A DNA stretch of 36,572 bases from assembly GCA_903828235.1 (NCBI GenBank), contig CAIKLM010000094.1, positions 1 to 36,572 of the forward strand, read 5' to 3'. The stretch is from an uncultured beta proteobacterium (lineage in GTDB: Bacteria; Pseudomonadota; Gammaproteobacteria; Burkholderiales; Burkholderiaceae_C). Numbering within the stretch: the stretch's first letter is position 1; each line of letters starts with the position of its first letter. Of the stretch, positions 9,386 through 17,191 are shown piece after piece. The notes under the pieces are model-generated. The model was not told where the DNA came from, searched no databases, and saw only the letters and a list, made by a program, of their open reading frames with translations. The translations under genes were made by a program, and so were the position numbers.

Positions 9386-10413
9386 CGCGAACCCCCCGGC
9401 CCTTCCAGCGGGTTGGGCTCCGCGCCCTGGTAGCTGCGCACCGGCGCCGCAAAGCCGCAGGGCGTGCCGTCGCGCACCTGGATCGTGGCGTCCCAAGGCA
9501 GCCGGTAGCGGCCGGCCACCATGTCTTGCATGAAGGTGTAGGGGCAGTCCTGCGCGCCGCCCCGCACCGCAACGTAGCCGCGGTGGTAGAGCTGGTAGGG
9601 GTTGTTCTCGACACCCCACTGCGCGCGGGCCTCGCGCACCAGGTCGGGCCTGAGCTCGGCGGTGATGATCTCGTCGGGGCGGTTGCCGCCCTCGGCCAGG
9701 AGGCTGCCGTCGAGGTGGCAGAACATGCCCTCGCCCATGCTGTCGAAGCTGCCGTCGCTGCCGCACAGGCACACGCTGGCAGTCTGCGCCAGATTCTGGA
9801 AGGCGTTGGCCTGGTTGGTGATCTTCCAGGCGTGGCGGATCGGCGCCGTGTAGCCCGCAGTGCGCAGGATGATCTCGGCGCCCTTGTAGGCGGCCTCGCG
9901 CGCCATCTCGGGGAACATGCCGTCGTGGCAGATGATCAGCGCGATGCGGCTGCCGTTGGGCCCGGTGCACACGGGAATGCCCATGTTGCCCGGCTCCCAG
10001 GGCTCCACCGGCACCCAGGGGTGGAGCTTGCGGTAGTACAGCTGGATGCGGCCCTGGTCGTCGATGATCAGGCCGGTGTTGTAGGGGTTGCCGTGCGGGT
10101 TGGCCTCCATGATGGAGAAGCAGCCCCAGATGCGGTGCTCGACGCAGGCACGCTTGAAGAGCGCGACCTCGGGCCCGTCGATCGACACCATCAGCTCCGG
10201 CGCCGTGCTCATCGACAGCCCGTGCAGCGCGTACTCGGGGAACACGACGAGGTCCATCGTCGCGAGGTTGCGGCGCGCCTTGCCCACCATCCAGGCGATG
10301 CGCCCAGCCTGGGCCGCCAGCTGCTCCGGCGTTTCCACCACCGGCAGCTGCAGCTGCACCAGGCCCACCACCACGCCCTGCGGCGACTTGTTCAGGCCAC
10401 CCAGTCCGGTCAT
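9382..10413 (-). CDS. amiF: AmiF-type formamidase (nitrilase superfamily)
   Basis: This 343-residue enzyme has the nitrilase triad Glu60 (VVFPEYAL), Lys129 (YYRKLHPW) and Cys162 ([20 protein letters not shown]). Long stretches match AmiF formamidases rather than aliphatic amidases: [40 protein letters not shown] and HRGYVA. AmiF converts formamide to formate and ammonia in the cytoplasm. Its place between the importer permeases and the biuret hydrolase suggests that the substrate taken up releases a formyl-amide unit, or that the enzyme has been adapted to another short amide. It starts at ATG 10413, ten bases after the upstream permease stop. Confidence 0.88.
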   Translation of the reverse strand: MTGLGGLNKSPQGVVVGLVQLQLPVVETPEQLAAQAGRIAWMVGKARRNLATMDLVVFPEYALHGLSMSTAPELMVSIDGPEVALFKRACVEHRIWGCFSIMEANPHGNPYNTGLIIDDQGRIQLYYRKLHPWVPVEPWEPGNMGIPVCTGPNGSRIALIICHDGMFPEMAREAAYKGAEIILRTAGYTAPIRHAWKITNQANAFQNLAQTASVCLCGSDGSFDSMGEGMFCHLDGSLLAEGGNRPDEIITAELRPDLVREARAQWGVENNPYQLYHRGYVAVRGGAQDCPYTFMQDMVAGRYRLPWDATIQVRDGTPCGFAAPVRSYQGAEPNPLEGPGGSR

Positions 10414-10423
10414 TGCTTGCTCC

Positions 10424-11365
10424 TCATCGAGAAACGCCGAGTTCGGCCGGCGCGCCGGCCAGGCTCTGCCGCGGCGAGCAGGTCCACACCAGGATGGCCA
10501 GCGTCAACGCGTAGGGCACGGCGTTGAACAGGTAGTAGTAGCCGCTGACACCCACCGACTGCAGGGCCGGCCCCAGCGCACCGGCGCCGCCGAACAGCAG
10601 CGCGGCCCACAGGCAGCGCAGCGGGTGCCAGCGCGCGAAGATCACCAGCGCCACGGCGATCAGGCCCTGGCCGCTGGACAGCGCCTCGTTCCAGCTGCCC
10701 GGGAAGTGCAGCGACAGCGACGCCCCGCCCAGGCCGGCGATGAAGCCGCCGGCGGTGGTGGCGGCCACGCGCACGCCGGCCACCGAGCTGCCGAGCGCGC
10801 GCGCGGCGTCGGCCGAGTCGCCCACCATGCGCAGCTTCAGGCCCCAGCCCGTGTGCCTGAGCCCCCAGGCCAGCAGCACGGCCAGCGCGACGCCGATCGG
10901 GAACAGCGCATTGATGTTCAGCGCCGCGGCCAGCGCGCTGCCGGGGGCCGCGCCGAGCCACTGGCCCAGCGGCAGCGCGGGCACCTGCTCGGCCTGCGGC
11001 TGGATCAAGGGCTTGCCGAGATAGAACGCCAGGCCCGCGCCCAGCAGCATGATGGCGATGCCGGCGGCGATGTCGTTGACGCGCGGCAGGCTGCACACCA
11101 GCCCGTGCAGCAGAGCGACCAGCGCCCCGCTGGCCCCGGCCACCAGCACACCGGCCCACCACGCGCCGGTGAGGTACGAGCCGGCGAATCCGGCCATCGC
11201 CGAGAACACGAGCACGCCTTCCAGGCCCAGGTTGATGCGGCCGGCCTTCTCGGTGATGCACTCGCCCAGGCTGACGAAGAGGAAGGGCGTGCCGACGCGG
11301 ATGGCGCCGCCGAGCACGGCCACCAGCACGTCGAGCCAGGGCAGGCCGCTGCCCCCGACGTTCAT
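10424..11365 (-). CDS. BMP-type ABC importer permease (second)
   Basis: This 313-residue membrane protein is of the nucleoside/branched-chain permease class. Its opening region contains GGAIRVGTPFLFVSLGECITEKAGRINLGLEG, typical of YufQ-like permeases, followed by about eight to nine hydrophobic segments. The ATG at 11365 overlaps the preceding permease stop as ATGA. It should form the channel together with the protein encoded at 11362-12450, supplied by the BMP binding protein and driven by the double ATPase. A longer frame upstream only shadows the partner gene. Confidence 0.87.
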   Translation of the reverse strand: MNVGGSGLPWLDVLVAVLGGAIRVGTPFLFVSLGECITEKAGRINLGLEGVLVFSAMAGFAGSYLTGAWWAGVLVAGASGALVALLHGLVCSLPRVNDIAAGIAIMLLGAGLAFYLGKPLIQPQAEQVPALPLGQWLGAAPGSALAAALNINALFPIGVALAVLLAWGLRHTGWGLKLRMVGDSADAARALGSSVAGVRVAATTAGGFIAGLGGASLSLHFPGSWNEALSSGQGLIAVALVIFARWHPLRCLWAALLFGGAGALGPALQSVGVSGYYYLFNAVPYALTLAILVWTCSPRQSLAGAPAELGVSR

Positions 11366-12450
11366 GCGGGTGCTCCTGCGGGCAAGCCCACGGGCGCGCG
11401 CCGCAGCGCGAACAGTTCGCCCAAGCGCCCGCGCCAGGCCTCGCTGGCCAGGATCAGCACGAAGCAAAAGCCCATCAGCACCTGCACCGAGGCGTCGGGC
11501 AGGCCCATGCGCCGCTGCAGCAGGCTGCCGGCGGCCAGGAAGCCGCCGAAGAGGATGGCCACCGGCACGATGGCCAGCGGGTGGTGCCGCGCGACGAAGC
11601 TGACCAGGATGCCGGTGTAGCCCAGGCCGACAATGAGCGACGCATTGGCCGCCGTGTGCACGGCCGCCACCTCGATGCCGCCGGCCAGGCCCGCGGCCGC
11701 ACCGCCGAGCGCGCAGGCCATCACCACCAGCCGCGTGGCCGGCAGCCCGACGAGCTGCGCCGCGCGCAGGTTGCCGCCCACCACGCGGGTGGCGAAGCCG
11801 TGCGTCGTGAGCCCCAGCCACACCGCGGCGGCCAGGCAGGCGACGACGCCGAACGCCAGGCCCCAGTGCACCTCGGTGAGGGTGTCTCCGAAGGCGATCG
11901 TGCCGATGCGCAGGCTCTCCTCGAGCGGCAGCGTGCTCGGCTTGTTCAGGCTGGCCGGGTCGCGCAGCGGCCCCTCGACGATGTGCTTGAACAGGGCGAT
12001 CGCGATGTAGCCCAGCAGAAGGCTGGAAATCGTTTCGTTGACGCCGCGCCACTGCCGCAGCCAGCCCGCCAGCGCGATCCAGGCCGCGCCGGCCAGCGCC
12101 GCCGCCAGCAGCAGCAGCGCCGTGCCGGGCGCGCCCGCGGGCAAGGGCAGCGCGTAGGGCAGCGCCGCCGCGGCCAGGCCGCCGAGCACCAGCGCGCCCT
12201 CGCCGCCGATCACCGTGAGCCCGGCGCGCGCCGGCAAGGCCACGGCCAGCGCCGTGAGCATCAGCGGCGCAGCCCGCACCAGCGTGTTCTGCAGCGAGAA
12301 GGCATCGCCGAAGGCGCCGCGGAACAGCAGCGACCAGGCCTGCACCGGGCTGTGGCCGCCCAGCGCCACGAAGCCGCCGAACAGCAGCAGCCCGCCCGCC
12401 AGCGCGAGCAGCGGCAGGGCGAGTGCTTCGGCGGCATCGCGCAGCGTCAT
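11362..12450 (-). CDS. BMP-type ABC importer permease (first)
   Basis: This 362-residue membrane protein is the YufP-like partner. Hydrophobic segments begin at about residue 12 (LALPLLALAGGLLLFGGFVAL), and the conserved core AGLTVIGGEGALVLGGL and NETISSLLLGYIAIALFKHIVEGPLRDP are present. The region GLGYTGILVSFVARHHPLAIVPVAILFGG near the C-terminal third is typical of the family. It starts at ATG 12450, 16 bases after the BMP gene stop. It forms a heterodimeric channel with the next permease. Confidence 0.87.
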   Translation of the reverse strand: MTLRDAAEALALPLLALAGGLLLFGGFVALGGHSPVQAWSLLFRGAFGDAFSLQNTLVRAAPLMLTALAVALPARAGLTVIGGEGALVLGGLAAAALPYALPLPAGAPGTALLLLAAALAGAAWIALAGWLRQWRGVNETISSLLLGYIAIALFKHIVEGPLRDPASLNKPSTLPLEESLRIGTIAFGDTLTEVHWGLAFGVVACLAAAVWLGLTTHGFATRVVGGNLRAAQLVGLPATRLVVMACALGGAAAGLAGGIEVAAVHTAANASLIVGLGYTGILVSFVARHHPLAIVPVAILFGGFLAAGSLLQRRMGLPDASVQVLMGFCFVLILASEAWRGRLGELFALRRAPVGLPAGAPA

Positions 12451-12466
12451 GGCGTGGCTCCGCGGG

Positions 12467-13573
12467 TCAGGCCTTGCCGATGACGCCTTCGACCAGGTAG
12501 TTCATGCCCTCGAGCTCGATGTCGGTCTGCTTGAAGACCTTGCCCTTGGGGATGACGACCTTGCCGGTGTTGTCCTTCAGCTCGCCGCCGAAGATGTCGA
12601 AGGCCCCGGCCATCATCCTCTTGCGCACGTCTTCGGCGTTCTTGCGCGCACCCTCGCTGACCATGGCGCCGTAGGGCGAGCTCTTCACGAACCCGTCCTT
12701 CAGGCCGCCGCGCACGAAGTTGGGGTGTGGCTTGCCGGTGCGCGCGGCGTCCAGGATGCGGGTGTAGGCGGTGAGCCAGTTCCACTCCGCGCCGGTGAGG
12801 TAGGCCTGCGGCGCCAGCTTGGCCTGGCTGGCGTGGTAGCCGCAGACCATGCGGCCGCGCTTGGCCGCCGTCTCCATGACGACCTTGGGCCCGTCCACGT
12901 GGCAGGTGAACACGTCCACGCCCTGGTCGGCCAGGCTGTTGGTGGCCTCGGCTTCCTTGACCGGCATGCTCCAGTCGCCGGTGAAGATGACCGTGGTGGT
13001 GATCTTCGGGTCGACCGAGCGCGCGCCCATCGTGAAGGCATTGATGTTGCGCAGCACCTGCGGGATGGGCTTGGCCGCGACGAAGCCGAGCTTCTTGCTC
13101 TTGCTCATGTGGCCGGCGATCACGCCGTTGAGGTACTGCGCCTCGTCGATGTAGCCGAAGAAGCTGCCGGTGTTGTCGGGGTGCTTGCCCTTGGTCCACA
13201 GGCCGCCGCAGTGGCTGAAGCGCACCTTGGGGTTCTTGCCCGCCACGGCGAGCAGGTGCGGGTCGAAGTAGCCGAAGCTGGTGGGGAACAGCAGCGTGGC
13301 GCCGTCCTGCGAGATCATGCCCTGCATCGTCTTCTGGACGGCCTGCGTCTCGGGCACGTTCTCTTCCTCGACCAGCTTCACGCCGGGCAGCTTCTTCAGC
13401 TGCGCCGCGGCCTCGGCGTGCGCCTGGTTGTAGCCGAAGTCGTCGCGCGGGCCGACGTAGATGATGCCCACGGTGATGGGCGCCTGCGCGTGGGCCACGC
13501 GGGCCCAGGGGGCCACGCCCATCGCCGCGGCAGCGGCAAGGAGGTGGCGGCGGTTCGGGGAATGGTCGTGCAT
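12467..13573 (-). CDS. BMP family (PnrA-like) ABC transporter substrate-binding protein
   Basis: This 368-residue protein has a signal region with a twin-arginine-like NRRHLL followed by an Ala-rich core and cleavage around AHAQA. The mature part begins PITVGIIYVGPRDDFGYNQAH, and the hinge and binding region contains GYIDEAQYLNGVIAGHMSKS, which places it in the BMP/Med family of lipoprotein-like nucleoside binders. There is no lipobox cysteine, so it is probably a free periplasmic protein. Known relatives bind purine nucleosides. Here a ureide or biuret-like ligand is suggested by the operon only. It starts at ATG 13573, 26 bases after the AtzH-like stop. Confidence 0.87.
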   Translation of the reverse strand: MHDHSPNRRHLLAAAAAMGVAPWARVAHAQAPITVGIIYVGPRDDFGYNQAHAEAAAQLKKLPGVKLVEEENVPETQAVQKTMQGMISQDGATLLFPTSFGYFDPHLLAVAGKNPKVRFSHCGGLWTKGKHPDNTGSFFGYIDEAQYLNGVIAGHMSKSKKLGFVAAKPIPQVLRNINAFTMGARSVDPKITTTVIFTGDWSMPVKEAEATNSLADQGVDVFTCHVDGPKVVMETAAKRGRMVCGYHASQAKLAPQAYLTGAEWNWLTAYTRILDAARTGKPHPNFVRGGLKDGFVKSSPYGAMVSEGARKNAEDVRKRMMAGAFDIFGGELKDNTGKVVIPKGKVFKQTDIELEGMNYLVEGVIGKA

Positions 13574-13599
13574 GGCTCTGGCTCCTGGCGGTTTGGCGA

Positions 13600-13986
13600 T
13601 TACGGGGTGGGAAGGTCGATCAGGCTCACGTGCGCGGCCACCACGCGCCAGCCCTCGGGCAGGCGCACCCAGGTCTGGCTCTGGCGGCCGAGCTTGTTGC
13701 CGCCCTCGCGGCGGAACTCGGTCATGGCGGTGGCGGCGTCGCGGCCGTAGGTGGTGATGACGGTGCGTTGCAGGCTGCGGGCCAGGCCCTGCGCCGGCCG
13801 CGCGGCGCGGAACGCGCGCACCTCGTCGATGCCGTAGAGGTTCTCGGCCGCGCCGTAGCGCACGGTGTGGCGGCTGGGCCAGAACAGTTCGTCGAGCACG
13901 GCGGTGTCGTTGGCCACCAGCGCAGCCTCGTAGCGGGCGAATACGGCCGAGACCTCGGCGTGCACGTCGGGCAGGTTGATGTCCAT
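13600..13986 (-). CDS. AtzH/HpxZ-like small protein (DUF3225, SnoaL-like fold)
   Basis: This 128-residue protein shows the DUF3225 pattern: an N-terminal helix ([29 protein letters not shown]), then [24 protein letters not shown] and [15 protein letters not shown]. It ends in a VAAHVSLI strand, consistent with a cystatin-like alpha/beta fold. Relatives include HpxZ of the Klebsiella oxalurate operon and AtzH, encoded beside AtzE and AtzG in cyanuric acid degraders. I recall AtzH being linked to decarboxylation of 1,3-dicarboxyurea, the AtzE product, but I cannot verify that here. It is immediately downstream of atzE-like (15-base gap). Stop is TAA at 13600. Confidence 0.82.
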   Translation of the reverse strand: MDINLPDVHAEVSAVFARYEAALVANDTAVLDELFWPSRHTVRYGAAENLYGIDEVRAFRAARPAQGLARSLQRTVITTYGRDAATAMTEFRREGGNKLGRQSQTWVRLPEGWRVVAAHVSLIDLPTP

Positions 13987-14001
13987 GGCGTCGGGGCCGG
14001 C

Positions 14002-15336
14002 TCAGAGGGTGGCCACGGGCGCGTGCGCCACGCCGGCAGCCTCGAGCGCGCGGGCCGCGCGCAGGCACAGGTCTTCGCGCCAGGGCGCGGCGATCAGCTG
14101 CACGCCCAGCGGCAGGTGCGGCGCGGCTGGGTCGCAGCCCCACAGCGGCACCGTGGCCACCGGCAGGCCGATGGCCGACACCGGCTGCGTCAGCAGGCCC
14201 ATGCTGGCGCGCGCGGGCAGGCGCTGCCCGTTCAGCTCGAGCCACTCGGTACCGATGGGCGGCGCCGTGCAGGGCGTGGCCGGGGCCAACAGCAGGTCGA
14301 CGTGGGCGAAGCACGCCGCCACCTGCCGCGCGAACCAGTGGCGCACCCGCTGCGACTGCTGCACCCACGCCGCCGGCAACAGCGCCCCGGCGAGGAAGCG
14401 GTCGCGCGTGAGCGGATCGAAGTCGTCGGCGCGGCGCCGCAGGTCGGCCATGTGCAGCGCGGCCCCCTCGGCGTTGGTGATGATGAAGGCCGCGGTGCGC
14501 GCACGGTCCACCTCGGGCCACTCCACCGACTGCGTGGCGCCGAGCGCGCGTGCCGCGCGGTCCACCGCCTGCAGCGCCGCCGGCCCGGCCATCTGCCGGA
14601 ACCAGCCGCCCAGCACGCCGATGCGCAGGCCCTCGGTGCCGCGCGGCAGCAGCGCCGCGGTGGGCTCGACGGGGCGCGCCACCTGGGCCGGGTCGTCGGC
14701 GTCGGGGCCCTGCATCGCGTCGTAGGCGGCGGCCAGCGTGGCCACGTCGCGCGCGAAGGGGCCCAGGTGGTCCAGGCTGGCCACGAAGGGGTAGCTGCCC
14801 GTGCGCGGCAGCCGGCCGAAGGTGGGCTTGAGGCCGAACACGCCGCACAGCGAGGCCGGCACGCGGATGCTGCCGTTGGTGTCGGAGCCCAGCGTCAGCG
14901 GCACCTGGCCGGCGGCCACCGCGGCGGCGCTGCCGCCCGAGGAGCCGCCACTGATGCGCGCCGGGTCGTGCGGGTTGCGCGTGGGGCCGTCGTGGCTGTT
15001 CTCGGTGGTGAAGCCGTAGGCGTACTCGTCCATGTTCAGCGCGCCCACGCACACCGCGCCGGCGGCCTCGAGCCGGCGCACCAGCACCGCGTCGCGCCCG
15101 GCCGGCGCGGCGTCGCGCTCGATCCGCGAGCCCGCCCGCGTGGCCAGGCCCTGAAGGTCGAACAGGTTCTTCACCGCGAAGGGCAGGCCGCGCAGCGGCA
15201 GGTCGGCCGGGTCGGCATCGAGCACGGCTGCGCGGGCCCGCGCGCGGGTGGCCAGCACCTCGGTGAACGCGTTGACGCCGCCGTCGGTGGCGGCGATGCG
15301 CGCCAGGGCGGATTCGACGGCGGCCGTGGCGTTCAT
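14002..15336 (-). CDS. atzE: AtzE/HpxY-type amidase (1-carboxybiuret hydrolase-like catalytic subunit)
   Basis: This 444-residue amidase-signature enzyme has Lys56 (PFAVKNLFDL), Ser132/Ser133 in GGSSGGSAAAVAAG and nucleophile Ser156 in SDTNGSIRVP, the Ser-cisSer-Lys triad. It matches the AtzE family rather than GatA (RAGSRIERDAAPAGRDA, NMDEYAYGFTTENSH). In Pseudomonas ADP, AtzE with AtzG hydrolyses 1-carboxybiuret. The close homolog HpxY belongs to an oxalurate operon, so both substrates must be considered. The ATG at 15336 overlaps the atzG-like stop as ATGA, as expected for subunits of one complex. Neighbouring atzF and biuH favour the carboxybiuret role. Confidence 0.85.
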   Translation of the reverse strand: MNATAAVESALARIAATDGGVNAFTEVLATRARARAAVLDADPADLPLRGLPFAVKNLFDLQGLATRAGSRIERDAAPAGRDAVLVRRLEAAGAVCVGALNMDEYAYGFTTENSHDGPTRNPHDPARISGGSSGGSAAAVAAGQVPLTLGSDTNGSIRVPASLCGVFGLKPTFGRLPRTGSYPFVASLDHLGPFARDVATLAAAYDAMQGPDADDPAQVARPVEPTAALLPRGTEGLRIGVLGGWFRQMAGPAALQAVDRAARALGATQSVEWPEVDRARTAAFIITNAEGAALHMADLRRRADDFDPLTRDRFLAGALLPAAWVQQSQRVRHWFARQVAACFAHVDLLLAPATPCTAPPIGTEWLELNGQRLPARASMGLLTQPVSAIGLPVATVPLWGCDPAAPHLPLGVQLIAAPWREDLCLRAARALEAAGVAHAPVATL

Positions 15337-15545
15337 TGCGGGGCCTCCGTCGTCGAGGCCGCCGGCGGCGCCACCGGCACGAAGGTGTTGCCGCTCTCGT
15401 CGGACGGCGCGAGCGGGAAGTCCATCACCCGCGGCGCAAAGCCCGCCACCAGCTGCAGGTAGCGCACCACGCCCGGCCGCTGCGCGGGCGTGAGCACCAG
15501 TCCCAGCAGCTCGCACTGGGCGTCGACGTAACGCTCGTAGTCCAT
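15333..15545 (-). CDS. atzG: AtzG/HpxX-like GatC-type accessory subunit (DUF4089)
   Basis: This 70-residue protein reads VDAQCELLGLVLTPAQRPGVV followed by YLQLVAGFAPRVMDFPL, the DUF4089 pattern of AtzG/HpxX. These small helical proteins derive from GatC and wrap the AtzE-type amidase; the AtzE amidase needs AtzG for stability and activity. The last 20 or so residues are Pro/Ala/Thr-rich and look disordered. It starts at ATG 15545, 15 bases after the family 5 binding protein stop, and overlaps atzE by 4 bases. Genes of this size are often missed in annotation. Confidence 0.83.
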   Translation of the reverse strand: MDYERYVDAQCELLGLVLTPAQRPGVVRYLQLVAGFAPRVMDFPLAPSDESGNTFVPVAPPAASTTEAPQ

Positions 15546-15560
15546 GCCGGCTGCCCGCGA

Positions 15561-17168
15561 TCAGGCCTTGAACAGCTGGCGGTAGTCGGGCTGCAGGTGG
15601 AACCAGTACATGTAGCCCATCACGTTCTTCTGCATCGCCACGTCCTGGCTGGGCTGGAACAGCGGGATGCGCGGCACCTCGTCGTAGGCGATCTGGATCA
15701 TGTCCCTGACCATGCCGTCGTAGATGGCCTTGCTCTCGGCGAAGCGAGCGTTGGTGATGACGCGGTCGAGCTTGGGGTTCTGGTAGCTCATGGTGTTGAA
15801 CACCGCGTTCTGGCCGTGGTAGCACCAGTAGAAGAAGTACTCGGGGAAGTCGAGCCAGCCGCCGAAGCGGTTGATGATCAGCGGCATGTCCTTCTTCAGC
15901 AGCGCCGCGCGCCAGGTGGCGCCAGGGATCTTGTTGATCTGCGTGCGGATGCCGATCTGCGCCAGCGACTCCTGGATCAGGATGGCCGTGGGCTCGCCGA
16001 CCGTGGCACCGCCGAGGTCCAGGCTGAGCGTGGTCTCGAAGCCGGCCGCCGCGCCGGCCTCGGCCATCAGGGCCTTGGCGCGCGCGATGTCGGTCTTGTA
16101 GCCAGTGGGCTGCGGCCAGGCGGTGCTCTTGACCTGCAGGCCCGGCGCGCCCCAGAGCTTGGCGCCGCGGCCGTACAGCGCCGTCTCGTGGATCTTGTCG
16201 TAGGGCAGCGCATAGGCCACCGCCTGCCGCACCTTGACGTTGTCGAACGGCGGCTTGGTCACGTTCATGCCGACGTAGAACATGGCGTTCTCGATGGGCA
16301 TGGTGGCGACCTTGACGCTGCCGCCCTCCTTGGCCATCTCGGAGAAGTCCTTGGGCGGCATGTCGTAGGTCATGTCGATGTCGCCCTTGACCAGCAGCGC
16401 GCGCCGGTTGCCGGCGTTGGGCACCTCGCGCTGCACGATGCGGCGCAGCTTGGGCATCGGCCCGCTCTTCCAGTCGTCGTTGCGGACGTAGACGATCTCC
16501 TGCCCGGGGCGGAAGGCCTCCACCTTGTAGGCGCCGCCGCCTGCGGTGTTGTTGCGCGTCCAGGCCAGGCCCCAGGGGTCCTGCGGCGTGGCGTTCTTCT
16601 TGACGAGCTCGCTGTTGTAGATGCACGGCACGGGCACGGCCATGTTGTTCATCGTCAGCTTGTCGCGGCGCAGGAAGTTGACGCGGAAGGTGTGGTCGTC
16701 CACCACCACGAACTGCTCGGGCTTCTCCAGCGAGCCCGCGCCCATCTGGAAGGTGGCGAAGCCGCCCACGCTGACGGCGCGGTCGAAGCTCCACTTCACG
16801 TCCTTGGCGGTGACGGGCGTGCCGTCGTGGAACTTGGCGTTCTTGCGCAGCTTGAAGGTGACCGAATTGCCGTCGGGCGCGATCTGCCAGCTCTCGGCCA
16901 GCTCGGGCTCGAGCTTGTTGCGGTCGTAGATGACGCGACCGTCGGGCAGCGTCTTCTTGCCGTAGGTCATCAGCCGGTCGTAGACCAGCCAGCTGACGCC
17001 GTAGGCGGGGCGGTTGGCGCCCAGGGTCTGGATGTCCAGCGAGTTGGGGCCGAACTCGTTGGCCACGATGAGCACGTCCTTCGGGCGCGCCTGCGCGGCA
17101 GCGGCCAGCGGCAGTGCGCCCAGGGCCAGGCCCGATGAGGTGGAAGCGATGAAGTCGCGGCGGTCCAT
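15561..17168 (-). CDS. Family 5 extracellular solute-binding protein (Dpp/Opp-type)
   Basis: This 535-residue periplasmic protein begins MDRRDFIAST, a twin-arginine-like signal, and is probably cut near AAAAQA. The SBP family 5 signature is present (LAESWQIAPDGNSVTFKLR, FHDGTPVTAKDVKWSFDRAV). A strong ribosome site (AGGAGG) sits about seven bases before ATG 17168. No other family 5 binding protein is in the window, so it should serve the DppBCDF-like proteins encoded at 2503-6395 in the same operon. The ligand is unknown; the surrounding enzymes suggest a condensed urea or a larger precursor. An upstream extension of this frame overlaps atzF and is ignored. Confidence 0.88.
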   Translation of the reverse strand: MDRRDFIASTSSGLALGALPLAAAAQARPKDVLIVANEFGPNSLDIQTLGANRPAYGVSWLVYDRLMTYGKKTLPDGRVIYDRNKLEPELAESWQIAPDGNSVTFKLRKNAKFHDGTPVTAKDVKWSFDRAVSVGGFATFQMGAGSLEKPEQFVVVDDHTFRVNFLRRDKLTMNNMAVPVPCIYNSELVKKNATPQDPWGLAWTRNNTAGGGAYKVEAFRPGQEIVYVRNDDWKSGPMPKLRRIVQREVPNAGNRRALLVKGDIDMTYDMPPKDFSEMAKEGGSVKVATMPIENAMFYVGMNVTKPPFDNVKVRQAVAYALPYDKIHETALYGRGAKLWGAPGLQVKSTAWPQPTGYKTDIARAKALMAEAGAAAGFETTLSLDLGGATVGEPTAILIQESLAQIGIRTQINKIPGATWRAALLKKDMPLIINRFGGWLDFPEYFFYWCYHGQNAVFNTMSYQNPKLDRVITNARFAESKAIYDGMVRDMIQIAYDEVPRIPLFQPSQDVAMQKNVMGYMYWFHLQPDYRQLFKA

Positions 17169-17191
17169 GGAGGCCTCCTGTGGGTAATGGG

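Noticed and set aside
13976..14725. Plus-strand frames opposite the amidase genes
   Set aside because: Composition is Ala/Arg/Gly/Ser-rich with no motif; the minus-strand AtzE frame has full catalytic residues.
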